This document shows, one piece after another, positions 46,765 to 55,342 of a stretch of DNA of 64,000 bases; within the stretch, counting starts at the first letter, position 1, and each line of letters begins with the position of its first letter. A model generated the notes under the pieces. That model was not told where the DNA came from. It searched no databases and saw nothing but the letters and a program-made list of their open reading frames with translations. The position numbers and the translations under genes were made by a program. Source of the stretch: Chryseobacterium populi (GTDB lineage: Bacteria; Bacteroidota; Bacteroidia; Flavobacteriales; Weeksellaceae); the NCBI RefSeq assembly GCF_000282115.1, contig NZ_AKJY01000041.1:1-64000 (forward strand), given 5' to 3'.

Positions 46765-47089
46765 TCAACTAAGATATTATTTTTATCTCAAATTTTTTGA
46801 TTGTTTAAACGGAATACAATAATATTGGTTCTACTGAGAATTACAGCTGTATTGATTAAGAAATTACAGGATAGATAAGATTTGCCTATAATCAGTCTGC
46901 TCAAGCTGACTTTGCTGTGGCAAATGTTGTCCGCTTTTTCAATGCCCATTTATAATTCTAAGGTATATAAAGGAAATCCAAGTAATGTTTTGTTACCTGG
47001 ATTTTCTGTTTCCTGTAAAAAAATATTTTTCCACCGCAAATCTTCACTAAGTTAACCTCATAAAGCGGTTTGAAAGGGAGTATATCTAT
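46765..47089. other. Intergenic region with a hairpin
   Basis: A stem AAATCCA-A-GTAA (46974-46985) with TTAC-C-TGGATTT (46993-47004), one mismatch and a 7-nt loop, followed by a short T tract, could act as a weak terminator at the end of the efflux operon. No gene is seen in the 325 bp. Confidence 0.4.
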
Positions 47090-47476
47090 TTACTCTTTCT
47101 GTGACAATTTTTCCATCAATTCCTTGGTTTCATAAAGTGATATGATCTTTTTTAGTGATTCAGCTAAGGCTTTCAGTTGAGTTAGCTGTTCATCTTTCTC
47201 TTCTTGTTTATGTGCCAGGGTTCCTCTTTTTCGATCTTTTTCTGAAAAATGATTAATAAAGACGTTTTTTAGCTGGTCTTCATCGAAATAATGGAGTAAA
47301 AGGCTACTTCCGAGCAGATCATAAATTTTCGCAAGTGTATCCAAATCGAGTGATGAATTCTGGTAAATTCTTTCAAGGTCTGCCTCGCTAATGGCTAATT
47401 GACTTGCAAAATCTTTTGGATCCATTTGCTTTTCCTTAACCAGATTAAAGATTATTGTTCCTAAATGCTTTTTCAT
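47090..47476 (-). CDS. Small HTH-like protein with C-terminal coiled coil, last gene of efflux operon
   Basis: 128 residues. The first 65 look like an XRE-type helix-turn-helix (LVKEKQMDPKDFASQLAISEADLERIYQNSSLDLDTLAKIYDLLGSSLL), followed by a highly charged helix with coiled-coil character (EEKDEQLTQLKALAESLKKIISLYETKELMEKLSQ). It starts 38 bp after the RND permease stop on the same strand. It may be a DNA-binding accessory regulator or an adaptor; the function is unknown. Confidence 0.65.
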   Translation of the reverse strand: MKKHLGTIIFNLVKEKQMDPKDFASQLAISEADLERIYQNSSLDLDTLAKIYDLLGSSLLLHYFDEDQLKNVFINHFSEKDRKRGTLAHKQEEKDEQLTQLKALAESLKKIISLYETKELMEKLSQKE

Positions 47477-47514
47477 TGTTATAATTATAAAGTGTAAAAT
47501 AAAATGGCTTGACC

Positions 47515-50500
47515 TTACTGTGGTATAGTTTCAATACTTTCTGTTTGTTCTGCGGATTCTAAAGTAGGGGGGATTAGCTTATACATGACCGGTGTTACAA
47601 TACGTGAAAGTATAGTGGAGCTGATCAAGCCTCCAATAAGTACAATAGCTAACGGTGCAATTAACGGATTCGGATTTAAAGCAAGTGGTATCAGTCCACA
47701 GATTGCTGTAATGGATGTAAGAACCACGGGCAGGAATCTCGTTTCTCCTGCAATATTGATGGCTTCGTCAATAGAATGACCTTCTGCACGCAGCTGGTTT
47801 GTGAAGTCTACCAATAACAAAGAATTCTTCACCTGTATACCCGACAGCCCGATAAAACCAATGATCGAAACCAATGACATGGGATTCCCCGTCAGAAGAA
47901 GAGCGAGAATTCCGCCTAAAATTCCCAGTGGAATGATGGACAGCACAATTATAATTCCTTTAAAAGTTTTAAACTGTAATAACAAAACACCAACAAAGAG
48001 GAAGCCACTCAATAATATCACAGACAGAAAGTTTCCGCCCAGTGCATCGCCTTCCGACTCCGCTTCCCCGGATAGCTTATAATAGTAACCCTTGGGAAAT
48101 TGCATTTTATCCAGCTGTGGAACAATATCTTTCAGTATATCGTTGGCATAGACATGATCTTTTGTCGAGGAAGTTACCTTTGCAAATCTGGACTTGTTAA
48201 AATGGTTGATCACTGTAGGCGAGGTTTCAAACGAGATGGTTGCAATCTGGTCCACAAGCACAGGAACGCCTTGTACATTATTGACATATAAGTTTTTTAA
48301 TACATCTAAATTTGAAAATTTATGTCGGGGCAGAGTGATGACAACTTCACGTGAATCTCCTCTGTCATCGATATAATCGCCCACAGTGAACCCGGCTACC
48401 GCCATACGGATAACCTTATCCACATCGCTGGTTAAAACACCTAATGTACGGGCTTTTTCCTTGTTGATTTTTATTTTAACATCCGATTTGTAAGTGTTCA
48501 GTTCGTTGTTGATGTAGTTTGTCCCGGGATGTTTACGCAACAGCTCTTCCACTTTAAAGGATAACTGGCGCAATATTTTAGGATCTTCCCCGAAAATCCT
48601 GACCACAATATTTGCTTCCAGTGGTGTTCCCTGCTCAAAATCCTTAACCTCTATTTTAGCATACGGAAAGTTCTTGAACTTCAGCCTTAACCTTTTGATC
48701 AATTCCGTTTTCACCTTCGGGCTGGCTTCGTTATCCAGCTGTACAAATACTTGTGCAAAATCGGGCTTGATATCTTGCTGGTGGACGTTATAGTATATCT
48801 GTGGATTACCCTTGCCCACGTTGCTTGTATAGTGTACAATCTCCTTATGTTGTGCCAATTCTTTCTCTACAAGTTTGGTCACCCGGTCACTTTCGGGAAT
48901 ATCCGCTTGCAAAGGCATCTTAATATTCACTAGGAACATGGGTTTTTCCGATGTCGGAAAAAGCTTGAAGCCCGTTTGGGTGAAAAGAAAAAATGCGAGT
49001 ATGCTGAGCCCCATAGATATTGCGATAGTTACTTTTGGCCATTGAAGCGATAAAGGCATAATTCTTTTGTAAGAATAGGTCAGGAATCGCTGCAGATGTT
49101 TCAAGAAAAAGTTGCCACCACCGTGCGTGTGTGTCCTCAGTATTTTACTGCCCAGAAAGGGGACTAGTGTAAGCGCTACGATCATGGATGCCAAAACACT
49201 CGTTATGATTGCCATCGGTAAGCTCCGGATGAATTCCCCTGCAATATCAGGAAGAAATGCTAAAGGAAGAAATGCTATAACCAAGGTTGCCGTACAGCCC
49301 ACGACGGCGACGCCTATCTGTTTGGTTCCTTTTAGAATGGCATCTTTTCGGGAATGACCCTCGCGCAGCCAACGTTCGATATTTTCGACTACAACGATGC
49401 TGTCGTCCACCAGAAGACCAAGTGCAACAACCAATCCTACAATACTCAACTGGTTCAACGAAAAACCAAGCACGTTCATTGCAATCAGACCAAGCGCCAG
49501 CGACAGGGGAATGGAAATCATCACAATCAGCGATGCGCGAAAGCCCAGGGGCAACAGTGTAATGACCACCAGTAGGATGGCCAGTCCAAAATCGAAACCC
49601 AGGTGTCCAAGACGTTGGGAGACCATATTTGCCTGGTCAAAGTTTTTTACAAGCTTGATGTTTTCTGGTAATTCTTTTGAAAATTCGTTGACAACCGGCA
49701 GAAATTCTTTCTGTACATCCGTAATGCTCACATTGTCTTTCATTCCTGCGGTTATCAGTACACAACGGTTTCCGTTCAGGCGCGTGATATGATTCACGGT
49801 TTCGTCTTTATAGCTGACCTCGGCAACATCCTTTAGATAGATAATTTTTCCATTGGCATTGTAAACCACTGTATTGGCTACATCATTGACTGTTTTAAAT
49901 TTACCGCTGGTTTTTACGTTGAAAACTTTACTTTCAAGGTTGATGCTTCCACCGGGTATATCAGCTGCTTCACTCTGCAGGCTTCCTACAACGACATTAA
50001 GGGGGATTTTCAATTGAGCAAGCTTGTCCAGCTGCATATCGATCCTGATCTGCTGCTCCGGCATTCCGGTATATTTGACATCTTTCAGATTCGTGATCTT
50101 TTCCAATCTGGTCTTTAAAATATCTGCCTGATCCCTCATTGTTTTGGCAGATACATTTTCGGAAACCAATGCTATCTGCAAAACTTTGACATCAGAAGAA
50201 GAAATCTTTTCTGTCTTTATCAGGTAGATATCTTTCGGAAGTCCGCTGTTTTTTAAAGCATTGATCTCCGTAGATATTTCCTGGTATTTGTTATCGACAT
50301 CCACACCATATTTAAATTTCGGCTGGATTGCTGCTACACCGTCCTCAATGGTGGTCAGCATCTTATCAATATTTTCCAAGCCATAGATCTTATTTTCGAT
50401 AGGTTTAACCACTTGCTCTTCCATATCTTTGGGGCTTGTACCCGGAAAGATAACAGTAATCAGATATTGTGGCTGATGGGTAGTTGGATCTTCGGACCTT

Positions 50501-50598
50501 GGCATGGTGAATAGCGTCAGCAGTCCCACCACTGATACGAGAACGAATATGACCAAGGTAAATTGATAGTTCTTTACCGCAAAATTTGTAATCTTCAT
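47515..50598 (-). CDS. RND-family efflux permease (AcrB/HAE1-like)
   Basis: 1027-residue inner-membrane proton-driven pump with twelve helices and two large periplasmic loops. It starts MKITNFAVKNYQFTLVIFVLVSVVGLLTLFTMPRSEDPTT. The proton-relay aspartate pair lies in GLLVDDSIVVVENIERWLREG, and helix landmarks such as SIIGFIGLSGIQVKNSLLLVDF and LTSITAICGLIPLALNP are present. It works with the adaptor and TolC encoded immediately upstream to expel hydrophobic drugs, detergents or similar compounds; the HAE1 style argues against metal export. The adaptor stop lies 11 bp before its start. Confidence 0.93.
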   Translation of the reverse strand: MKITNFAVKNYQFTLVIFVLVSVVGLLTLFTMPRSEDPTTHQPQYLITVIFPGTSPKDMEEQVVKPIENKIYGLENIDKMLTTIEDGVAAIQPKFKYGVDVDNKYQEISTEINALKNSGLPKDIYLIKTEKISSSDVKVLQIALVSENVSAKTMRDQADILKTRLEKITNLKDVKYTGMPEQQIRIDMQLDKLAQLKIPLNVVVGSLQSEAADIPGGSINLESKVFNVKTSGKFKTVNDVANTVVYNANGKIIYLKDVAEVSYKDETVNHITRLNGNRCVLITAGMKDNVSITDVQKEFLPVVNEFSKELPENIKLVKNFDQANMVSQRLGHLGFDFGLAILLVVITLLPLGFRASLIVMISIPLSLALGLIAMNVLGFSLNQLSIVGLVVALGLLVDDSIVVVENIERWLREGHSRKDAILKGTKQIGVAVVGCTATLVIAFLPLAFLPDIAGEFIRSLPMAIITSVLASMIVALTLVPFLGSKILRTHTHGGGNFFLKHLQRFLTYSYKRIMPLSLQWPKVTIAISMGLSILAFFLFTQTGFKLFPTSEKPMFLVNIKMPLQADIPESDRVTKLVEKELAQHKEIVHYTSNVGKGNPQIYYNVHQQDIKPDFAQVFVQLDNEASPKVKTELIKRLRLKFKNFPYAKIEVKDFEQGTPLEANIVVRIFGEDPKILRQLSFKVEELLRKHPGTNYINNELNTYKSDVKIKINKEKARTLGVLTSDVDKVIRMAVAGFTVGDYIDDRGDSREVVITLPRHKFSNLDVLKNLYVNNVQGVPVLVDQIATISFETSPTVINHFNKSRFAKVTSSTKDHVYANDILKDIVPQLDKMQFPKGYYYKLSGEAESEGDALGGNFLSVILLSGFLFVGVLLLQFKTFKGIIIVLSIIPLGILGGILALLLTGNPMSLVSIIGFIGLSGIQVKNSLLLVDFTNQLRAEGHSIDEAINIAGETRFLPVVLTSITAICGLIPLALNPNPLIAPLAIVLIGGLISSTILSRIVTPVMYKLIPPTLESAEQTESIETIPQ

Positions 50599-50609
50599 AT
50601 CTATGCTTT

Positions 50610-51659
50610 TTAGCGGATAATTTTAATGGTTGATTTTTCGTTAAGATATGCGCTATTGGATACCACTACCTGATCAACTCCTGCAAGCCCATCTTGCAGA
50701 TAAACATTTTGATTGTCGAAACGGGCAATAGTGACAGGAACCTTCCTGACCTTATCCTGTCCAACCGGTGCAAAGACGAAAGCCTTATCACCATCTGCCT
50801 CAACCAGTGATGCATAGGGGACAACTTTTACATTTTCATCCTGCATGGTTGTAATTTCTGCTTTACCAAACATACCTACTGCAGGTTTAAGATTCTCTAA
50901 TTTCAGCTTTAATTCAACCTGGAAAGAGCCGAGGCTGCGGTCTGCTGCCTGGGATTTACGGAATACGTAAGCCTCCAGTTTTTGATCGGCATAGCCATCA
51001 AGTATTACTGTTGCTTTCTGCCCGATAGTGATGATTGCCCATTCCCGGTCGGTTACACCCACTTTGAGTATATAATTGTTGTTTTGCTGTGTTTCATTAA
51101 TCGCCAATACCGGCATCCCTGCCGCTACTACTTCGCCTTCATTAGAGATCTTCTGGCTGACAAAGCCATCGGCAGCTGCATAAATTTTTGCATAACGCTG
51201 ATTGAATGCAACGGCTTCCTGTGATTTCTGGGCAACATCAAGGAGAGTTTTGGTATTTTGCAGCTGCTCCAAGGTATAAACACTGTCACGATATAGATTA
51301 GCCGCCCGTTGGTAATCACGTCTGGCTTTTTCTACATTTAAATTGGACTGTGATAGCCCGGCATTGATCTCTGTTGCATTTAATGTTGCCAGCAATTGTC
51401 CTTTTCGGAAAAACTGGCCTTCCTCAACCAGTATCCGGCTGATGATACCTCCGATCTTAAAGGAGTACCGTGCTTCATTTTCAGTAGCCAGCAAGCCTGT
51501 GGCACTGATGTTTTTAGGTAATGCCAATGTCGATACAGGAACGGTCTTGACAGCGATAACCTCCTGATCAACCTGTGCAGCTTCAGTTTTCTTTTCCTCT
51601 TCGCAGGAATATAAAATGATGAATAATGAAAAAAAGCTGAGTATTTTTATGCTCTTCAT
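50610..51659 (-). CDS. RND efflux periplasmic adaptor lipoprotein
   Basis: 349-residue membrane-fusion protein with lipobox FIILYSC (C18). The lipoyl/hairpin/beta-barrel order is visible: YSFKIGGIISRILVEEGQFFRKGQLLATLN, an alpha-hairpin (LNVEKARRDYQRAANLYRD...), then GFVSQKISNEGEVVAAGMPVLAI. It bridges the permease and TolC. The ATG at 51659 is used because it starts directly at the lipoprotein signal; an upstream in-frame ATG at 51788 would run into the TolC gene. Spacing is 16 bp from TolC and 11 bp to the permease. Confidence 0.93.
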   Translation of the reverse strand: MKSIKILSFFSLFIILYSCEEEKKTEAAQVDQEVIAVKTVPVSTLALPKNISATGLLATENEARYSFKIGGIISRILVEEGQFFRKGQLLATLNATEINAGLSQSNLNVEKARRDYQRAANLYRDSVYTLEQLQNTKTLLDVAQKSQEAVAFNQRYAKIYAAADGFVSQKISNEGEVVAAGMPVLAINETQQNNNYILKVGVTDREWAIITIGQKATVILDGYADQKLEAYVFRKSQAADRSLGSFQVELKLKLENLKPAVGMFGKAEITTMQDENVKVVPYASLVEADGDKAFVFAPVGQDKVRKVPVTIARFDNQNVYLQDGLAGVDQVVVSNSAYLNEKSTIKIIR

Positions 51660-51675
51660 AATAATGTACTTATTT

Positions 51676-53061
51676 TTATTTAAGATTAAAACCTGCATTG
51701 GCCCGTTCGATAGCTGCATATGCGATCCATGTATCAAAAAGAGCAATGTTTGTGTGTAACTGTGCATCGATGAGCTGGTTTTGTGCATCTAATAATTCGA
51801 TATAGATGATCATACCTTCCTTATAGAGTTTCAGCACATCGGTATAATAGGTCTGCGAGGTTTTCAATTGTGACTGCGCTGCCTGATATTGTGCCAGGGC
51901 ACTTTCCATCTCATTCTCACGTACCTTTAACTCGGTAAGTAGTTGTTGCTGTATATAGCCTGTCTGCGCTTCCAGGGCTTGATGGTCTGAAACTGTCTGC
52001 TTTATCCGATTTGAGTTTTTACCGGATGAAAACAGGTTCCATTCCAACGAAACTCCCAAAAAGTAATACCGGCTTTGCTTATTGAACTTCCAATCGAAAG
52101 CCTGGGAACCAAGGTCAAGGTAAGTACCGATTTTTGGTACCAGGTATGACCTTGCAAGACCGTTCAGGTTTCCGTTTATATCTGTCGCAATTTTTAATTT
52201 TGAAAGCTCTTCCCTGTTTCCAATATCCTGACCTGACAATAAGTCCGGGGCCGGCAGGGTGCTCAGATCGTCCAGCGAGATGCTATCCTGTAAAGGCCGG
52301 TTCAATAAAAAATTAAAGTAGGTTTGGGCCGATTCTGCTGTTTTTCGTGCTGAAATTAATGAGGCATTTATTTTGGATACTTCGTTCGTGCTGCGCAGGA
52401 CTGCGGTGCGATTTACCTTAGCATTGTCAAAAAGCTTGGTATTGATACGTTTTCCTTCATTAACTAATAGTAGGGACGATTCGTATATCTTAATTGCCTT
52501 CACCGCCTTTGCGTAATTATAATAGGCTGTTTTGATCTCCTTTACGAGCTCCCGCTTAAAAAGCCTGACTTCCATTTGCTGCAGGTCTACCTGTTGCATT
52601 TTAATCTTTTTATTGTACATCAACTCTGCATTTAAGATGGGTAGGGTAGTCCGGAATTTAGCATCGTAAAAGTTATCCGGGTTCAATTGGATCTGTTGAT
52701 TTTGAAGCTGCGGAAATGCATTGCTTCCTGTCAGCTGATTTAGCGAACTGTAAACCCCATTTAACAGATCTCCGGTGGGAAAATCGATGGTTCGTCCACC
52801 GTCTGCTTTACTGTATGTGGTCGAAAAAGTTATTTCCGGTAGAAACATACTTTTAGCCTCTTTTAATGCATAGATGTTCTTTTCCAGCAAAAAGTTTTGC
52901 TGTCTGATACTTTGGCTTGATGATAGCCCCTGCTGGATGTATTCATCAAGTAGACTCTGGGCGTGCACTTTCTGTGAAGTACTCCATAGTACAAGACCCA
53001 AAAGGGCATAAACCCGAAAATTGTTTTTATAAAATTTAATCACTGTAATAATTTTAAACAC
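51676..53061 (-). CDS. TolC-family outer-membrane efflux protein
   Basis: 461-residue outer-membrane channel, signal peptide ending QKVHAQ. TolC repeat landmarks: LDEYIQQGLSSSQSIRQQNFLLE, PEITFSTTYSKADGG, a second repeat IGTYLDLGSQAFDWKF and LGVSLEWNLFSSGKNSNRIKQ. No ATG precedes the signal peptide. GTG at 53061 gives the full frame and GTG at 53043 is an alternative that leaves the signal peptide intact. The start overlaps a TetR-type operator-like sequence (53057-53069), an unusual position. It is the first gene of the pump operon after tetR. Confidence 0.88.
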   Translation of the reverse strand: MFKIITVIKFYKNNFRVYALLGLVLWSTSQKVHAQSLLDEYIQQGLSSSQSIRQQNFLLEKNIYALKEAKSMFLPEITFSTTYSKADGGRTIDFPTGDLLNGVYSSLNQLTGSNAFPQLQNQQIQLNPDNFYDAKFRTTLPILNAELMYNKKIKMQQVDLQQMEVRLFKRELVKEIKTAYYNYAKAVKAIKIYESSLLLVNEGKRINTKLFDNAKVNRTAVLRSTNEVSKINASLISARKTAESAQTYFNFLLNRPLQDSISLDDLSTLPAPDLLSGQDIGNREELSKLKIATDINGNLNGLARSYLVPKIGTYLDLGSQAFDWKFNKQSRYYFLGVSLEWNLFSSGKNSNRIKQTVSDHQALEAQTGYIQQQLLTELKVRENEMESALAQYQAAQSQLKTSQTYYTDVLKLYKEGMIIYIELLDAQNQLIDAQLHTNIALFDTWIAYAAIERANAGFNLK

Positions 53062-53069
53062 TGTTCAAT
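53057..53069 (-). promoter_or_regulatory. TetR-type operator copy 2 at the tolC start
   Basis: AACACTGTTCAAT is identical over 13 nt to the copy before the SDR gene (54533-54545). It lies between tetR and tolC, overlapping the GTG at 53061. The 8-bp inverted repeat AAAAAAGC-TTA-GCTTTTTT (53080-53098) at the tetR stop may partly end the upstream transcript. Confidence 0.6.
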
Positions 53070-53087
53070 TTGAAATTAAAAAAAAGC

Positions 53088-53696
53088 TTAGCTTTTTTCG
53101 AGCAAAGCGACAAAGCATTCATAGCCATGTTCCATAAGCTCCTCATTGGTCTTGCCTATAAAGCTGGCTGTTCGGTCTTTACAGAATAGAGCACAGATAC
53201 CATGCATTGCCGACAGTACCATAAACGTAAAGTATTCGATATCCATATCTTTAAATCTTCCTCGCGCCTGACATTCCCGAATCACTGATGAAAGATGGTT
53301 GATTGCTTCCTGTGCAATTATAAATCCATTCTCTTCAGAACTTTTGGAGGTTTCTTCTACCATAAACATCAGGTTGTAATAGTCCTTGTTTTCTTGAGCA
53401 AATTGAATAAAAACACGGCCTGACGCTTTTAAACGTTCGAAAGGGTCAGCTACGGTATTAAGAACCTTTAACTGGCTGAGCAATAATGTAAAACCTTCCT
53501 TATGAAGCTGATGGAAAATCTCGCTTTTATCTTTAAAGTGAAAATATAGGCTACCAGGGCTATAACTGATCTCATTGGCAATGTTACGCATGCTTGTTTT
53601 TTCATATCCCTTTTCCAGGAATACCTTTCGTGCACCATTCAGGATCCGCTGATGCATTTCCTGTTTTTCTTCCTGTTTTCTTTCTGCTATGCTCAT
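53088..53696 (-). CDS. TetR/AcrR-family repressor of the efflux operon
   Basis: 202-residue repressor. The N-terminal helix-turn-helix is classic: HQRILNGARKVFLEKGYEKTSMRNIANEISYSPGSLYFHFKDKSEIFHQL. A ligand-binding helical domain follows (LLSQLKVLNTVADPFERLKASGRVFIQFA...). It sits between the SDR gene (33 bp upstream) and the tolC-adaptor-permease genes, and the same 13-nt operator-like sequence stands before both, so it probably represses its own operon and the pump. Confidence 0.92.
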   Translation of the reverse strand: MSIAERKQEEKQEMHQRILNGARKVFLEKGYEKTSMRNIANEISYSPGSLYFHFKDKSEIFHQLHKEGFTLLLSQLKVLNTVADPFERLKASGRVFIQFAQENKDYYNLMFMVEETSKSSEENGFIIAQEAINHLSSVIRECQARGRFKDMDIEYFTFMVLSAMHGICALFCKDRTASFIGKTNEELMEHGYECFVALLEKS

Positions 53697-53729
53697 TCGT
53701 TTATTCTATTTCCAATTAATATCTCCCGC

Positions 53730-54488
53730 CTATGATATTCCGGGACTCAGATTTCCCATGATTTTAATGCCTGCCTTTCTGCTCAAAAATTTAAAACCGA
53801 AAAGCATTAATTTGTTATTCCAACCTTGTACTACACGTGGCTGCTTTCTTTCTTGTAATGCTGCAAAAAGCTTATCACTCACTTCTTTTACTGAGGAAAC
53901 CACGAATTTGGGAAATTCTTTCGCTGTATTGCCTGCATTTTCATGAAAATCTGATGCTGTAGCACCCGGGTTGAAACCCATTACAAAGATGCCTTTATTT
54001 TTATATTCAAACCAAAGAGATTCAGAAAAATTTGTAACAAAAGCTTTGCTGCCTGCATAAACTGCTGCTCCGGGCAGGGAAGAGAAGCCAATCAGCGAAC
54101 CAATATTGACCAGTGAATCACCTGCACTCGCATTTTGAAGGAACGCATATGAAAGCACAACAAGTGCATCCATGTTCAGTCGCATGACTTTTAGGTGATC
54201 TTCAATCTGGACCTCTGTAAATTTACCATATACCGCAGCCCCTGCATTATTAATCAATACATTGTACCGGACTGTCTTTATATGACCGGCTAGTTTTTCA
54301 AGATCCTCTTTTACCGTTAGATCAACAACGAGTATAGAATGTCCATTTCCGTTTAATGACTGCATTACCTTTTGCAGCTTTTCCTCATTACGGGCTACCA
54401 GGGTTACCTGATAATTTTGTGAAGCAAGCTGGTGGGCAATTTCTAAACCTATCCCGCCACTGGCTCCTGTTATTAATGCTGTTTTCAT
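53730..54488 (-). CDS. Short-chain dehydrogenase/reductase (SDR)
   Basis: 252-residue classical SDR: nucleotide motif TGASGGIGLEIA, NNAGA, catalytic S (GSLIGFSSLP) and YAGSK in AAVYAGSKAFVTNFSESLWFE. It resembles the DltE/YqjQ-like general reductases that act on small carbonyl substrates. The ATG at 54488 is used; a TTG at 54497 would add three residues. It is first in a unit with tetR and has a -7 box abutting the TetR operator, so its substrate may be linked to the pump's inducer. Confidence 0.88.
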   Translation of the reverse strand: MKTALITGASGGIGLEIAHQLASQNYQVTLVARNEEKLQKVMQSLNGNGHSILVVDLTVKEDLEKLAGHIKTVRYNVLINNAGAAVYGKFTEVQIEDHLKVMRLNMDALVVLSYAFLQNASAGDSLVNIGSLIGFSSLPGAAVYAGSKAFVTNFSESLWFEYKNKGIFVMGFNPGATASDFHENAGNTAKEFPKFVVSSVKEVSDKLFAALQERKQPRVVQGWNNKLMLFGFKFLSRKAGIKIMGNLSPGIS

Positions 54489-54521
54489 ATCCGTCAAAAA
54501 TTATATTAAACATTGATGATG

Positions 54522-54545
54522 CAAATATACTGAACACTGTTCAAT
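54522..54545 (-). promoter_or_regulatory. Promoter with TetR-type operator before SDR-tetR
   Basis: On the minus strand a perfect -7 box TATATTTG (54529-54522) directly follows the dyad TGAAC-ACT-GTTCA (54531-54543). The dyad fills the -7/-33 spacer, ideal for repression. The start codon at 54488 lies about 33 nt after the box. Confidence 0.7.
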
Positions 54546-54690
54546 AAAATATCATAAATTTTATTTTTTTTGATTTTAGTTTAAAAATTGAGTTTATTTA
54601 TCCATACACAAGCTCAATAAAATTGAGGATTTATTAACTCCGGGTATAATCTTCGGAAACCAATTTCTGTAATTATTCGTGTTTATGTTT

Positions 54691-54698
54691 TAACTTTG
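54691..54698 (+). promoter_or_regulatory. Perfect -7 box 4 nt before the Crp/Fnr gene
   Basis: TAACTTTG matches TAnnTTTG and ends 4 nt before the ATG at 54703, the same spacing as at 43922-43934. A leaderless transcript is possible. No clear TTG -33 element is seen. Confidence 0.4.
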
Positions 54699-54702
54699 TA
54701 TT

Positions 54703-55278
54703 ATGAACGACCGGCTAATTCATCTTATTGAACAATACGTAGACCTCTCTGAATTAGAAAGAAATTATTGTCGGCAATACTTTGAGCCGGCGTCATATTC
54801 TAAAAACCATATTCTTGAAGAAGAGGAAAAGATACCCCGTTATCTTTATTTTGTGGTATCCGGTTTTGTCAGATTATTCTATTATAATGATAAAGGAGAC
54901 GAGGTAACGACCCACATCAATTGCCCGCCTGGCTTCATTACATCCTATTTTAACTTCATTAATCAGACCAAATCGGAAGAGAATCTGGAGTGTATTACCC
55001 CATGTGAACTATTGAGGATTACCATGTCTGATCTGGATATGCTTACCGAACAAAGTCCTGCATTTAAAGATTTCAGCATTTTGATATTTCAGCAATCTTT
55101 ATCCTATAATGAAAGACGCTCAAAAGAGCTGGCTACCCTTAGTGCAGAACAGCGGTATTTAAAACTGATGTCAGAATATCCTCAAATCCTTCAGAATGTT
55201 CCTATGCAATATATCGCTTCTTTTCTTGGGATGAATCCTAAAAGTTTAAGCCGCCTCCGCAAACAGATCATTAGGTAA
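54703..55278 (+). CDS. Crp/Fnr-family transcriptional regulator
   Basis: 191-residue regulator with an N-terminal cyclic-nucleotide-binding-like beta-roll (YFEPASYSKNHILEEEEKIPRYLYFVVSGFVRLFYYNDKGDEVTTHI) and a C-terminal winged helix (LATLSAEQRYLKLMSEYPQILQNVPMQYIASFLGMNPKSLSRLRKQI). No iron-sulphur cysteine cluster or full cAMP-binding motif is seen, so the signal is unknown; this group is very common in flavobacteria. It is followed 64 bp later by an SDR-type epimerase gene that it may control. Confidence 0.9.
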   Translation: MNDRLIHLIEQYVDLSELERNYCRQYFEPASYSKNHILEEEEKIPRYLYFVVSGFVRLFYYNDKGDEVTTHINCPPGFITSYFNFINQTKSEENLECITPCELLRITMSDLDMLTEQSPAFKDFSILIFQQSLSYNERRSKELATLSAEQRYLKLMSEYPQILQNVPMQYIASFLGMNPKSLSRLRKQIIR

Positions 55279-55342
55279 CATTTGTGAAGTGATTTTGAAT
55301 GAGCAAATCTGATCTTTGCTGTATCATTTAAAGTCAATACAT

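Noticed and set aside
49397..49792. 131-codon plus-strand frame inside the RND permease gene
   Set aside because: Low-complexity antisense frame with no family likeness; a shadow of the permease.
51660..51788. Long N-terminal extension of the RND adaptor
   Set aside because: It would lie within the TolC coding sequence; the lipoprotein signal begins at 51659.
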